The notes under the pieces: model-generated | Database searches by the model: none | Seen by the model: the letters and a program-made list of their open reading frames with translations, nothing else | Told to the model about the DNA's origin: nothing | Made by a program: the position numbers and the translations under genes | From: SIG565 sp045540055 | GTDB lineage: Bacteria > Bacillota > Clostridia > Oscillospirales > Acutalibacteraceae | Length of the DNA stretch: 28,310 nucleotides | NCBI GenBank assembly: GCA_045540055.1 | Contig: JAZQGO010000029.1 | Span: 1-28,310 of the forward strand | Reading direction: 5' to 3' | Shown here: positions 1 to 7,968 of the stretch, piece by piece | Layout of the letters: each line of letters opens with the position of its first letter | Numbering within the stretch: the stretch's first letter is position 1

Positions 1-697
1 CATAATCATTAGTGAAATTTTTCTTTGTCTTTATATTGGATACAACAGTATAATCCGCAAAATCATTGAAAATTTCATTATTATTAACCAAAACACCGTG
101 ACTTATCCAAAGGTCACTTTCTTTACCATTGTCTGGACCTACAAGAACATAACCGCTCGATTTACCGCTATTATCGGTAAAGTATGCGGGGTTAGTGCCA
201 TCGGTAGCTTTAGCTGTACCGTAATTAGCGCCACTTTCCTTATTATAAAAGATTAAATTCCATTCAGAAGGAACGAATTTATCGGTTGTGAAGTTATAAT
301 CAACAAGCGCAAATTCTGTTGCCTCTGCTGTTTTGGCAAGTACCCATATATTTTTGGTAACACCTTCATAAGTAGCGGTAAGCTTGTAGTTGCCTGCGGC
401 ATAAACCGATACAATATTAGCCTCTTTGTTGAGATATAAGCCGTCCTGCTCAGCGGCATCCCAGGTTATAGCATCGCCCGAAACAATTTTACCCTCAGCA
501 TCCATCTCGACAGCAAGTGCGCTAAGGTCAACTGTTGTCATTTCATTCATTCGGATTGCAGGGGACGCGTACTCAACCTTGTAGGGAGTAGGCTCTGCAA
601 ATACCGCAAAGGTCGCTGTCATCGACGCAAGTATTACGCATAGCGCTAATACTAACGATAACGCCTTCTTAGAAACGTGCTTTAAAACAGATTTCAT
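1..697 (-). CDS. Secreted protein with Ig-like region, N-terminal part (runs off left edge)
   Basis: An open frame starts at the ATG at 697-695, preceded by a strong GGAGG about 8 bases upstream, and stays open to base 1; 232 residues are visible and the C-terminus is missing. Residues 1-34 form a signal peptide: positive n-region, hydrophobic core, and an AVFA/E cleavage site around residue 34. There is no lipobox cysteine, so the protein should be secreted or anchored by its unseen C-terminus. Residues about 45-120 resemble a bacterial Ig-like (BIG-type) fold, with a run ending GNYKLTATYEG. The following segment (about 125-232), rich in aromatics, glycine and asparagine, could begin a carbohydrate-binding or LamG-like beta-sandwich. 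It sits next to beta-helix and alpha-galactosidase genes, so a glycan-related surface role is plausible, but no catalytic motif is visible. Confidence 0.75.
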   Translation of the reverse strand, partial: MKSVLKHVSKKALSLVLALCVILASMTATFAVFAEPTPYKVEYASPAIRMNEMTTVDLSALAVEMDAEGKIVSGDAITWDAAEQDGLYLNKEANIVSVYAAGNYKLTATYEGVTKNIWVLAKTAEATEFALVDYNFTTDKFVPSEWNLIFYNKESGANYGTAKATDGTNPAYFTDNSGKSSGYVLVGPDNGKESDLWISHGVLVNNNEIFNDFADYTVVSNIKTKKNFTNDY

Positions 698-738
698 ATG
701 TTTTTCCTCCTATAAAATATATACATACACACACAATA

Positions 739-767
739 ATCATAGCACAAAGCACGAATTTATGCAA
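739..767 (-). promoter_or_regulatory. Sigma-A promoter for the secreted protein gene
   Basis: On the minus strand, TTGCAT (762-767) is followed by a 17-base spacer and TATGAT (739-744). TG stands one base before the -10 box, giving an extended -10. The start codon lies about 40 bases downstream. The spacer contains TTCGTGC, a word also found near other promoters in the window. Confidence 0.55.
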
Positions 768-921
768 TGTTTTTTCATCCAAATTGCCCTAAAAATTTTT
801 GGGAAAAAGCCCTAAAATTGCGGCTTTTCACAAGGTTTTTCGGCGCGCGTGCCATATGTTGTATCGCCGGAATCTTTGTATGCCATATTTTGTGCTTTTT
901 TGTGTTTTATAAAAGTCGAAA
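768..921. other. Intergenic stretch, no gene seen
   Basis: Between the promoter of the left-edge gene and the terminators of the next gene there is AT-rich sequence with no ribosome binding site and no recognisable protein. A 94-codon plus-strand frame (767-1051) crosses it but runs through two terminator hairpins into the end of the neighbouring gene, so it is not called. Confidence 0.5.
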
Positions 922-943
922 AAAGGTGCATTGCACCCTTTTT
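922..943 (-). terminator. Second terminator hairpin after the beta-helix lipoprotein gene
   Basis: GGTGCA (925-930) and TGCACC (932-937) form a short stem with a tiny loop, flanked by an A-run and a T-run. On the minus strand the stem is followed by six T residues, giving a canonical intrinsic terminator about 40 bases beyond the first one. The symmetry means it could also act on the plus strand. Confidence 0.5.
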
Positions 944-965
944 AGAAGTTTTACAAAAGAAATGA

Positions 966-993
966 AAGGCGACCGAATTTTTTCGGTCGCCTT
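966..993 (-). terminator. Terminator of the beta-helix lipoprotein gene
   Basis: AAGGCGACCGA (966-976) pairs perfectly with TCGGTCGCCTT (983-993) around a 6-base loop, five bases after the stop codon of the minus-strand gene ending at 999. Confidence 0.8.
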
Positions 994-998
994 AAAAA

Positions 999-2492
999 CT
1001 ATTTATAAATTACAAGCTTACCTGTCTTGTCGCCCAAAACATCGGTTATAGCGCTCTCGCCGTAACGCTTAACGCCATAGTTCTTATCATTTATACGGGC
1101 AATACGGTTGTTTTCTTCCTGATAATATGTATTGCCTATAAACGTGGGTATATACTCCTCTTTTGAAGCGCCGAGCTCCATAAGCATTGATTTAGAGTGG
1201 TCGATTACGTTGTTTTTGAAAACAAAGTTTTCGGTGGCATTCAAGCCGCCTCTACCCTGAATATTGGTGCCTCTGTTCTTGTCGGGACGAGTGTACATAC
1301 CAAAACCGTAACCGCCGTAGCGGATGACGTTATCCTGAATGAGAACATCCCTCATAATTCCAGGGTTGCTACCTTTTCCCGACATAAAATACTCGATGTT
1401 ATACACGCTGTATTCAAGCAGGTTGTTTTCAAACAAAATATTCTCTTCGATCAGATTTTCCTCACTGCCGCCACCGATATACTGCATGGTGATGCCTGCG
1501 TCATAGCACTGATATATATGGCAGTTTCTGATGGTGTATCCGTCACAGCCGCCAAAAACCTCAATGCCGTTGCCCAGCCTCTCGCCGCCACCGGAAGATC
1601 CGCCTCCAATATAGCCGATTACACAACCGTCGGCCTCAACGTTTTTAACGGTGCCCATAGCAATTCCGTGAATACCGGTGTACATAAGTCTCCAGTTCTG
1701 AATGGTGGAATTAGATTTAAGCTTTACAATATGTTCGCCGCTACAGGTTTCGATGTTAGCATACAGCTCGCCGGGGTTGCCGTCGGTGCAGTATACATAT
1801 AGCTTGCCGGACTTGATGTAATAATCATAGTTTGTTTCTACTTCCTCTGAACTGCTTTTAAGGCTACCAACCGCAACACCATGGTCAAACACAACGGCAC
1901 CAACATTTGAAGTGCCACCGAGCGACACCGCATAAACATCGGGTGTGTCGGTTAAAGTCCACTCTCTAAGTGCAAGGTTTTCGGGTGAGCCATAGACGGT
2001 AGGCTTGTTACCCTTGCCGTAGGCGCCGTAGGATACACCCTCAATACCGACAACACGCTCACGCCAGAAGTCGCCGCGCTTGAGTACAACAACGTCACCT
2101 GCCTTAGCTAACAGGTTAGCGTAGGCGATGGTTGCAACGGGTTTGTCTTCGCTGTAGCCGTTACTCTTTTCATCGCTTCCGTCATTTGAAACATAAATAT
2201 ATTTACCGCCACTCTTGGGCTTTAATGAGTCAGGATTCGCCTCAATCTCTTTAAGAAGCTCCTCAGCAGCCTTGTCGCTTGCCTTGTCTGACTTGGGAGT
2301 TTCCCATATGCCCATACTTGTCATACAGTCAAGGGTGTAAATCGACGGGTCGGTAGGGTCTACCTTACCTAGCTTTGATTTAGCACCACCCGAAGCGTTC
2401 TTAGCAGGTGTGCCCCTGCCACCGCCGCCTGTACAGGCGAGCATACTGAACGACAAAACAACAACCATTAAAATTGCTAATATTTTCCTCAT
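999..2492 (-). CDS. Right-handed parallel beta-helix lipoprotein
   Basis: This is a 497-residue lipoprotein. A signal peptide ends in a lipobox with the lipidated cysteine at residue 20, followed by a glycine/serine-rich linker and a charged helical segment to about residue 95. From about residue 98 a DUF1565-like N-terminal cap begins (YIYVSNDGSD, then a GDVVVLKRGDFWRE stretch). About residues 250-450 carry the short beta-strand repeats of a right-handed beta-helix, including GIHGIA, GYIGGGSS and RLGNGIEVFGGC. The fold is shared with pectate lyases, GH28 and epimerases, but no family-specific catalytic set can be assigned. It is a diverged paralogue of the two cytoplasmic beta-helix proteins at 6433-9504 and may act on the same glycan outside the cell. 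The start follows AAAGGAG; the gene has its own promoter and sits 100 bases after the alpha-galactosidase gene. Confidence 0.85.
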   Translation of the reverse strand: MRKILAILMVVVLSFSMLACTGGGGRGTPAKNASGGAKSKLGKVDPTDPSIYTLDCMTSMGIWETPKSDKASDKAAEELLKEIEANPDSLKPKSGGKYIYVSNDGSDEKSNGYSEDKPVATIAYANLLAKAGDVVVLKRGDFWRERVVGIEGVSYGAYGKGNKPTVYGSPENLALREWTLTDTPDVYAVSLGGTSNVGAVVFDHGVAVGSLKSSSEEVETNYDYYIKSGKLYVYCTDGNPGELYANIETCSGEHIVKLKSNSTIQNWRLMYTGIHGIAMGTVKNVEADGCVIGYIGGGSSGGGERLGNGIEVFGGCDGYTIRNCHIYQCYDAGITMQYIGGGSEENLIEENILFENNLLEYSVYNIEYFMSGKGSNPGIMRDVLIQDNVIRYGGYGFGMYTRPDKNRGTNIQGRGGLNATENFVFKNNVIDHSKSMLMELGASKEEYIPTFIGNTYYQEENNRIARINDKNYGVKRYGESAITDVLGDKTGKLVIYK

Positions 2493-2522
2493 AATAATTC
2501 TCCTTTAACGAAGTATACACTT

Positions 2523-2551
2523 ATTCTAACCTCTAAAGCTTAAAAAGTAAA
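2523..2551 (-). promoter_or_regulatory. Sigma-A promoter for the beta-helix lipoprotein gene
   Basis: On the minus strand TTTACT (2546-2551), a 17-base spacer and TAGAAT (2523-2528) lie about 30 bases before the start codon. No terminator separates this gene from the alpha-galactosidase gene, so read-through transcription is also possible. Confidence 0.5.
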
Positions 2552-2592
2552 TAGTTAATTCGCTTGTTTTATATTATTTGCTACAAAAGTCC

Positions 2593-4791
2593 TTAACGGA
2601 ACCGTTTTGGCAATGCCTTAAAATATTTGCTGAAAGACTTGCGCTCACCGGGCGTAATCTGTATGCACACACCGATGTTTTTAAGGGTGTCGCCAAAATA
2701 CTTTTTACCCTCTTCGCAGTCTGTATAACAAAGAGAAGAATCTGCACAGTCAAGCTTAACAAACACGTCACCGCTATTGGGGCCGCCCTCGAGCTGAACA
2801 TAAAAGAACAGCATTTCTTTTTTGTCGGAGGATGCGAAACACCACGCCGCATGTCTGCCGTCAACATGCGCTAAGCGGTAGTAATCGCCGTTGTTGATAA
2901 GGTCGTAATGCTTTTTATAGAAGGCGGTCTGGGCCATTATCATCTCACTCTCTTCATCGGTCAGCTTGTTTATGTCAAGCTCATAACCGAAGGTGCCGCT
3001 ATACGCCACATTGGCACGGGTATTCATATCAACTACCCTGCCCGTCTGATGATTGGGAACGGCCGATACGTGCGAGCCCATACTCGTAATGGGGAAGCCA
3101 AAGGAGGTACCGTGCTGAATTTCGATGCGCTCAACGGCATCGGTATCGTCACTTGTCCATATCTGTGGCGAATAGTAAAGCATACCCGTATCAAATCTTC
3201 CGCCGCCGCCCGAGCAATGCTCAATAAGCAGCTTGGGGAATTTAGTTGTAATTTGATCGAGTATATCGTAGACCGCCAGAACATAACGGTGGTATGCTTC
3301 ACCCTGAGAATCTGCGCTGAGTGTTGCCGAATAGACCTCGGTCAGATAGCGGTTCATATCCCACTTGAGATACTCAATATTTGCGCTCGAAAGCACATCG
3401 CTTATAGCGTTTACCACGTGCTCCTTAACTTCGTCATTAATAAGGTTAAGCATGTGCTGATTTCTACCTATAGAACGGCTTCTGTCGGGGATTGACAGCA
3501 CCCAATCGGGATGCGCTCTGTACAGGTCACTGTCCTTTGAAATCATTTCGGGCTCCATCCAAATGCCAAATTTAAGGCCCACTTTGTTTACACCCTCTGC
3601 CAAGGGCTTAAGACCTGCCGGCAAACGTTTTTTGTAGGGCACCCAATCGCCCAGCGAGCTTGTTTCATTCTCGCGGTGACCAAACCAACCGTCATCCATA
3701 ACAAGCAGCTCTATGCCGAGCTTACCTGCAGTGGCGGCGAGGTCTATCAGCTTTTGCTGGTCAAAATCAAAGTAGGTTGCTTCCCAGTTATTTATAAGAA
3801 GCGGTCTGCGCACATTTTTCCACTTTGGTCTGAAAATATGATTACGTATAAATGTGTGGAAGTTGCGTGACATCTGTCCGATACCCTCACCCGAATAGGT
3901 CATGAGCACCTGCGGTGTTGTGAATTTATCGCCCGACTTGGTTTTCCAACAAAATCCCTCGTCGTTAATGCCCATAAGCACACGTGGATTATCAAACTGA
4001 GCAACCTCAACTTCGGTACGGTGGTTACCGCTGTAAACGAGGTGGAAGCCGTATGCACCGCCCTGCGTTTCGTTGGCATCATTGTCGCACAGGCCGAAGA
4101 AGGGACTGTGCTGATGGCTTGATGTACCCTTGCGGCTTGCAAAACCCTGTGTGCCGCAACCAAGCGGTCTTCTTTGAGCATGGCGCTCTCTCGCCCAGCC
4201 GCCGTCAAACTGAATAAAATCATAATTTTTGCGAAACAAATCAAGCTGAAGGCTTGCCGCCTTTTCTATGTAAATCGGGGTGTCGTTTTTGTTAACAATT
4301 TCATTAAAGCGGGTTATTACATCGGTGTTTTCATAAACGGTGTAATACATATTAACAAAGACTGATGTTGCGCTATCCTTCAAGGTTATTTTGAGCGTCT
4401 GAATACCCTCTTCGCCGTTTTCGGTAGCGCAGGGAAGCTTTTCGGGGCGCACCGCACCCTCTATAATTTCGTAGGATTGAAATCTTAGGTCGGCGGCACG
4501 ACTGCCGTTATTGTGTCTTATCCTCAGCGCAGTGGTGCGAAAGTCGCCGATACCGTAGCCCGAATATTCCTGCGGAACGTCATAAAGCTGGAACACCATA
4601 TCAACATCTTCTTCAATAGCGTTTATAAAGGAGCGTGAGCGGTCAAACGTATATACATATGACAAATCAATATCCGAAACCCTTGCGCCATAATGTGTAT
4701 GCATCAAAAAACCGAATCTTGACACATGGAAAGCGTAGGTAGTGTTTTTGGTGTCGAGTTTAAAGCACCCGTCCTTATGAATAATCGACAT
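2593..4791 (-). CDS. GH36 alpha-galactosidase, cytoplasmic
   Basis: This 732-residue enzyme hydrolyses terminal alpha-1,6-galactosyl residues from oligosaccharides such as raffinose, melibiose or galactomannan fragments. It has the GH36 layout: N-terminal beta-supersandwich (about 1-320), TIM barrel (about 325-640, from RRPLLINNWEAT) and a C-terminal beta-sandwich. The nucleophile is Asp478 in KWDMNR and the acid/base is Asp548 in WTSDDTDA; from memory, these numbers match the Geobacillus stearothermophilus enzyme AgaA. LVMDDGWFG and EHCSGGGGRFD are further family hallmarks. Two ATGs sit six bases apart (4797 and 4791). The second is chosen because GGAGG is then 7 bases upstream instead of one or two. 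There is no signal peptide, so it acts on imported sugars, consistent with the ABC importers nearby. Confidence 0.95.
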   Translation of the reverse strand: MSIIHKDGCFKLDTKNTTYAFHVSRFGFLMHTHYGARVSDIDLSYVYTFDRSRSFINAIEEDVDMVFQLYDVPQEYSGYGIGDFRTTALRIRHNNGSRAADLRFQSYEIIEGAVRPEKLPCATENGEEGIQTLKITLKDSATSVFVNMYYTVYENTDVITRFNEIVNKNDTPIYIEKAASLQLDLFRKNYDFIQFDGGWARERHAQRRPLGCGTQGFASRKGTSSHQHSPFFGLCDNDANETQGGAYGFHLVYSGNHRTEVEVAQFDNPRVLMGINDEGFCWKTKSGDKFTTPQVLMTYSGEGIGQMSRNFHTFIRNHIFRPKWKNVRRPLLINNWEATYFDFDQQKLIDLAATAGKLGIELLVMDDGWFGHRENETSSLGDWVPYKKRLPAGLKPLAEGVNKVGLKFGIWMEPEMISKDSDLYRAHPDWVLSIPDRSRSIGRNQHMLNLINDEVKEHVVNAISDVLSSANIEYLKWDMNRYLTEVYSATLSADSQGEAYHRYVLAVYDILDQITTKFPKLLIEHCSGGGGRFDTGMLYYSPQIWTSDDTDAVERIEIQHGTSFGFPITSMGSHVSAVPNHQTGRVVDMNTRANVAYSGTFGYELDINKLTDEESEMIMAQTAFYKKHYDLINNGDYYRLAHVDGRHAAWCFASSDKKEMLFFYVQLEGGPNSGDVFVKLDCADSSLCYTDCEEGKKYFGDTLKNIGVCIQITPGERKSFSKYFKALPKRFR

Positions 4792-4893
4792 AACCATTCC
4801 TCCTCTTTAAATATAATTTTTCGGTTGTCGGGCGTTATGGCAACCTGCACTCCGTCGTCCTGCATTGCCCTCACTACCTTACATTTCTTCCAC

Positions 4894-4922
4894 ATTATAG
4901 CAGATTTGCACGATAGAATAAA
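4894..4922 (-). promoter_or_regulatory. Extended -10 sigma-A promoter for the alpha-galactosidase gene
   Basis: A perfect TATAAT (4894-4899, minus strand) is preceded by TGC, giving an extended -10; the -35, TTTATT (4917-4922), is weak at 17-base spacing. The predicted 5' leader is about 95 bases. The spacer contains TCGTGC. Confidence 0.65.
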
Positions 4923-4937
4923 GTACTATCCTGTAAT

Positions 4938-6269
4938 TTATTCTATTTCAAAGTCGACCTCGCTCCAGCCCTTTTCTGTGCGGTAGTTATTCAGCGCCTC
5001 GCCGACCAGCTTCATTGTGCGGTTGTAGGATTTCTTGGCATTATTAAGATTTTCAACGCCTATGTCCTTCCAGTTATCGACCGAGGTATCAAGTGCAACG
5101 ATTCGGTAAATGCGCTTGCCCGTCGCACTGTTCATATCTACCCAAAGCGGCTGAATATTAACATCTGATATAACGACCTTACCGTCGCTGTATTTATCAA
5201 AGGTAACGCCGAAAATCATACCATCCTCGGTGTGACCGCTGTAGTTGTCGCTATCCATAAGATTGGCACGCTGATTAGAGATAAGATTACCCGTAGAGTA
5301 AACGCAAAGCGTTTCGTTTCCATTCTCGCCCGTAAGGAGTGCGAAGGGCTGAATTACATGAGGATGACCACCGACAATAACATCATAGCCCATATTGCAT
5401 ATTTCCTGCGCCATATTGGACTGATGGCTATTGGGGGTGCGCTGATATTCGTTGCCCCAATGAATGTAAATGAAGGTAGCGTCAGCGCCCGCAGCCTCCA
5501 TAGCCTGCACGGCGGCACGGGCGTCCTCATAAAAGCCGTCAAGATTGCCGTATGTGAATGTATTCACAAGTGGGCCTGCCTCACTTCTCATAACATTACC
5601 GTTAAGCGCCTTGTTGCCCGATGAGGTCTTGGTCGAATAGGTGTAACAGGTGATGCCTATTTTAATTCCGTTTACTTCCTTTATCTGCCAAAAAGCCTCG
5701 TCCTCGCTCTCTCTGACGCCAACAAAGGGTATTTGCTTTTCGGCGAGCACCTTCATTGTACGCAGCATACCTGCATATCCCGTATCGTAGGTGTGGTTAT
5801 TGGCAAACAACACTGTGTCAATGCCCGAATATTTAACGGCATCTGCCATACTGTCAGGGGTATTGAACATAGGGTAGCCTGTATATGCGCCAAACTCACT
5901 ACCACCGAAGGTGACCTCAAGGTTGGCTACCATTAAATCGTATTTCTCAAAATAGGGCTTTACATACTCGAAGCAGTCTTCAAAATAATAACTTCCGTCG
6001 CTTTTTTTAGCGTGTGTGAGTTGGGTGCTGTGACACATAATGTCCCCCGCCGAGCCAATCGATGCACTTGCCACAACATACGGCTCTTTGGGCTCAGACA
6101 CCGTGCTTGAGTTTTCGCCGCTACTGCCGCTGTCGCCGTCATCCTTTTTACATTCTTTCACCGCAAATATTACACCTGCGATAATGGTAAGCAACAGTAA
6201 AACCGCCGCTATTCTGCGCCAAATATATACGCTTCTTTTTTTCTTTTTATAACGCTTGCTTGTTCCCAT
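4938..6269 (-). CDS. CapA/PgsA-family membrane-anchored metallophosphatase
   Basis: This 443-residue protein belongs to the PGA_cap (CapA) family, a calcineurin-like metallophosphatase fold originally linked to poly-gamma-glutamate capsule synthesis but widespread on Gram-positive surfaces. A lysine-rich N-terminus leads into one membrane segment (about residues 20-37) and a serine/glycine linker. Metal-site motifs follow in family order: GSAGDIMCH, MVANLEVTFGG, LFANNHTYDTG, YIHWGNEYQ and GGHPHVIQPF. The catalytic part should face outward. The ATG at 6269 is chosen because AAGGTG lies 7 bases upstream; an in-frame ATG at 6305 lacks a good site. CapB and CapC partners are not in the window, so capsule polymerisation here is doubtful and the real substrate is unknown. 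Confidence 0.85.
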   Translation of the reverse strand: MGTSKRYKKKKRSVYIWRRIAAVLLLLTIIAGVIFAVKECKKDDGDSGSSGENSSTVSEPKEPYVVASASIGSAGDIMCHSTQLTHAKKSDGSYYFEDCFEYVKPYFEKYDLMVANLEVTFGGSEFGAYTGYPMFNTPDSMADAVKYSGIDTVLFANNHTYDTGYAGMLRTMKVLAEKQIPFVGVRESEDEAFWQIKEVNGIKIGITCYTYSTKTSSGNKALNGNVMRSEAGPLVNTFTYGNLDGFYEDARAAVQAMEAAGADATFIYIHWGNEYQRTPNSHQSNMAQEICNMGYDVIVGGHPHVIQPFALLTGENGNETLCVYSTGNLISNQRANLMDSDNYSGHTEDGMIFGVTFDKYSDGKVVISDVNIQPLWVDMNSATGKRIYRIVALDTSVDNWKDIGVENLNNAKKSYNRTMKLVGEALNNYRTEKGWSEVDFEIE

Positions 6270-6320
6270 TATATTCACCTTGCTGTTACGATTTCTCTGC
6301 GTCATTCTTGACTTTTTGTT

Positions 6321-6349
6321 ATTATAATAATTAACGAATGTCGAAACTT
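6321..6349 (-). promoter_or_regulatory. Promoter for the CapA-like gene
   Basis: A perfect TATAAT (6321-6326, minus strand) lies about 50 bases before the start codon. The expected -35 position (6344-6349) is poor (AAGTTT) and lies inside a perfect inverted repeat, which suggests a regulated promoter. Confidence 0.45.
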
Positions 6350-6361
6350 ATCAGTTTCGAC
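6340..6361. promoter_or_regulatory. Perfect dyad overlapping the CapA-gene -35 region (candidate operator)
   Basis: GTCGAAACT (6340-6348) and AGTTTCGAC (6353-6361) are perfect inverted repeats of nine bases around TATC. There is no T-run on either side, which argues against a terminator, and the position over the -35 suits a dimeric regulator. Confidence 0.4.
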
Positions 6362-6390
6362 TTCCTTTAACTATTATAACAAATTAAAAT

Positions 6391-6425
6391 AAAAAAGTCT
6401 ACCTCACTTATGAAGCGAAGTAGAC
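6391..6425 (-). terminator. Terminator of the cytoplasmic beta-helix operon
   Basis: On the minus strand GTCTACTTCGCTT pairs with AAGTGAGGTAGAC (13 pairs, two of them G-T) around a three-base loop and is followed by six T residues. It lies just after the stop at 6433. Confidence 0.85.
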
Positions 6426-6432
6426 CTTCTTC

Positions 6433-7956
6433 TTATATTTTTATTGTGGGTTCATATATCGTGGGGGTAATATCACTTAAATAAACCTCATTGTCTTTAA
6501 GATAACCCGCCTGTGTCATAACATCAATATTTTCCTGCGTTGCCTCGATGAAAGCACCGTATTTCTTATCGAAAAGATTGTCGGCGTGCTTGACTATGTA
6601 TGTGCCCTCGTGCATTACTATTGTGTTGTTCTTAATCTGCATTTGGTTACCGTCCATAAACACACCGCCATGGAAAACTGCACCGCGGCCGCCCGCAAAT
6701 ATATTATCGTGGAAAACAACATTCTCGACCTTGCACAGATTATCCCTGCTTGAGAAATTGCACAGCGCCATCGACATAACATCGGGACGCTGATGGCTCC
6801 AACCACTGCCGCAGTTAAGAATAATATTACCCGAAATATCGGCGTTTTTCATTTCAACCTTTACACCCTCGGCGGCACTTCTGACGCTTAGCCACAGCTC
6901 AAACGCATAGTGGTTCATATCAAAAAGGTTGTTTCGCCATTTAATATTGTTCATTACAATATCACTGTTGCGGTGTCCCATATACTGAGCCGTAACGGCG
7001 CAGTCATAGTTCTGATAAATATAGCAGTTTTCAATAACATAGTTGTTACAGCCGCCGTAAACCTCAATGCCGTTGCCAAGTCTTACGACATCCTGATGAT
7101 TAAAGGCGTGGTTTTTCATAAAATGAAGATTCTCGGTAAACTGAGATGAGCCGCCTATCCAGCCTATCTCACAGTTTTTGAAGGTTACATTCTGACCGCT
7201 GTGGCCGATACCGTGAATACCGACATATTTAAGGCAAAGATTATCTACCGTCACATCCTTGCCGCCCATAAAAATATTTCTGCGGATACTCAGCTCTATA
7301 GAATCAAATACCTCACCGGGATTACCATCAGCGCAGTATAAATAAAGCTGTTCGTCGCCGTAATTCTGATAAAATTCAAGGTCGCCCTTTAAATCACGGT
7401 AGTCCTTAAACTCGGTTCTTGCGCGTGAAAGGGTGGTTCTGCCGTTAAATGCATCGTGCGTGCCATCACAGCGCACACTTTCTTTGTTGTTGCGACAGAC
7501 CTTTATTCCCCAGAGTCTACCCTCGTCGAAAACAATTGCGCCTACATCCTTTACATAAGAGCATTCGGGTTTAAATCTCCACACATTTTTAACCTGTGTT
7601 TCTATCCAGTCATCGGGATTAGACGCATCTATCGAACCATATATTTTCGGCTTTTCGCCCTCGCCATATGCCGAATAACAAACACCCTTAACGAGCACCA
7701 AGCTACCTCGCCAGAGTCCGCCACGGCGGAAGAGTACAACATCATCGCTTTGTAAGTCAGAGCAGCCGACCTTTTCTATGGTCCTCCAAGCACTCTCAGG
7801 TGAGAGACCGTCGTTTGTATCCTTACCGCATTTATCATCGACATAAAATGTTCTACGGTTTTTCGGATAGTCTGATTCGGTATTTAAAATTTCCTGCTTC
7901 CGCTTACGGGCGAGCAGTTCTATTTCCTTTAATTTTTCATTAGCAGTTACAGTCAT
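6433..7956 (-). CDS. Cytoplasmic right-handed beta-helix protein (second of a tandem pair)
   Basis: This is a 507-residue protein with no signal peptide or membrane segment; it begins with a charged helix (about 1-30). A DUF1565-like cap follows (FYVDDKCGKDTNDGLSPESA, then VVLFRRGGLWRG). A right-handed beta-helix spans about residues 220-460, with GIHGIGHSG, IGWIGGSS, RLGNGIEVYGGC and SHQRPD conserved in its neighbour. The upstream gene is a clear paralogue along its whole length. The start at 7956 is preferred over the ATG at 7962 because GGAGA then lies 8 bases upstream. The stop codon of the preceding gene (TAG) is part of this Shine-Dalgarno site, so the two are probably translationally coupled. 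The fold and lack of export suggest an intracellular glycan-active enzyme (lyase, hydrolase or epimerase), but the reaction is unknown. Confidence 0.85.
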   Translation of the reverse strand: MTVTANEKLKEIELLARKRKQEILNTESDYPKNRRTFYVDDKCGKDTNDGLSPESAWRTIEKVGCSDLQSDDVVLFRRGGLWRGSLVLVKGVCYSAYGEGEKPKIYGSIDASNPDDWIETQVKNVWRFKPECSYVKDVGAIVFDEGRLWGIKVCRNNKESVRCDGTHDAFNGRTTLSRARTEFKDYRDLKGDLEFYQNYGDEQLYLYCADGNPGEVFDSIELSIRRNIFMGGKDVTVDNLCLKYVGIHGIGHSGQNVTFKNCEIGWIGGSSQFTENLHFMKNHAFNHQDVVRLGNGIEVYGGCNNYVIENCYIYQNYDCAVTAQYMGHRNSDIVMNNIKWRNNLFDMNHYAFELWLSVRSAAEGVKVEMKNADISGNIILNCGSGWSHQRPDVMSMALCNFSSRDNLCKVENVVFHDNIFAGGRGAVFHGGVFMDGNQMQIKNNTIVMHEGTYIVKHADNLFDKKYGAFIEATQENIDVMTQAGYLKDNEVYLSDITPTIYEPTIKI

Positions 7957-7968
7957 TTGCATGCTCTC

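Noticed and set aside
725..735. Short CA/AC dinucleotide run
   Set aside because: It is only about five units in an AT-rich leader and too short to be considered a functional microsatellite.
767..1051. 94-codon plus-strand frame in the first intergenic region
   Set aside because: It has no ribosome site, crosses two terminator hairpins and runs into the 3' end of the beta-helix lipoprotein gene; the protein has no recognisable features.
1197..1802. 201-codon plus-strand frame
   Set aside because: It is antisense to the beta-helix lipoprotein gene, which has a signal peptide, ribosome site and clear paralogues; the antisense product has no recognisable domain.
4704..4895. Short minus-strand frame overlapping the start of the alpha-galactosidase gene (possible leader peptide)
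   Set aside because: Its first ATG lies at the edge of the -10 box and would not be in the transcript; the next ATG (4865) has a poorly spaced site. It could still be a leader ORF but cannot be supported.
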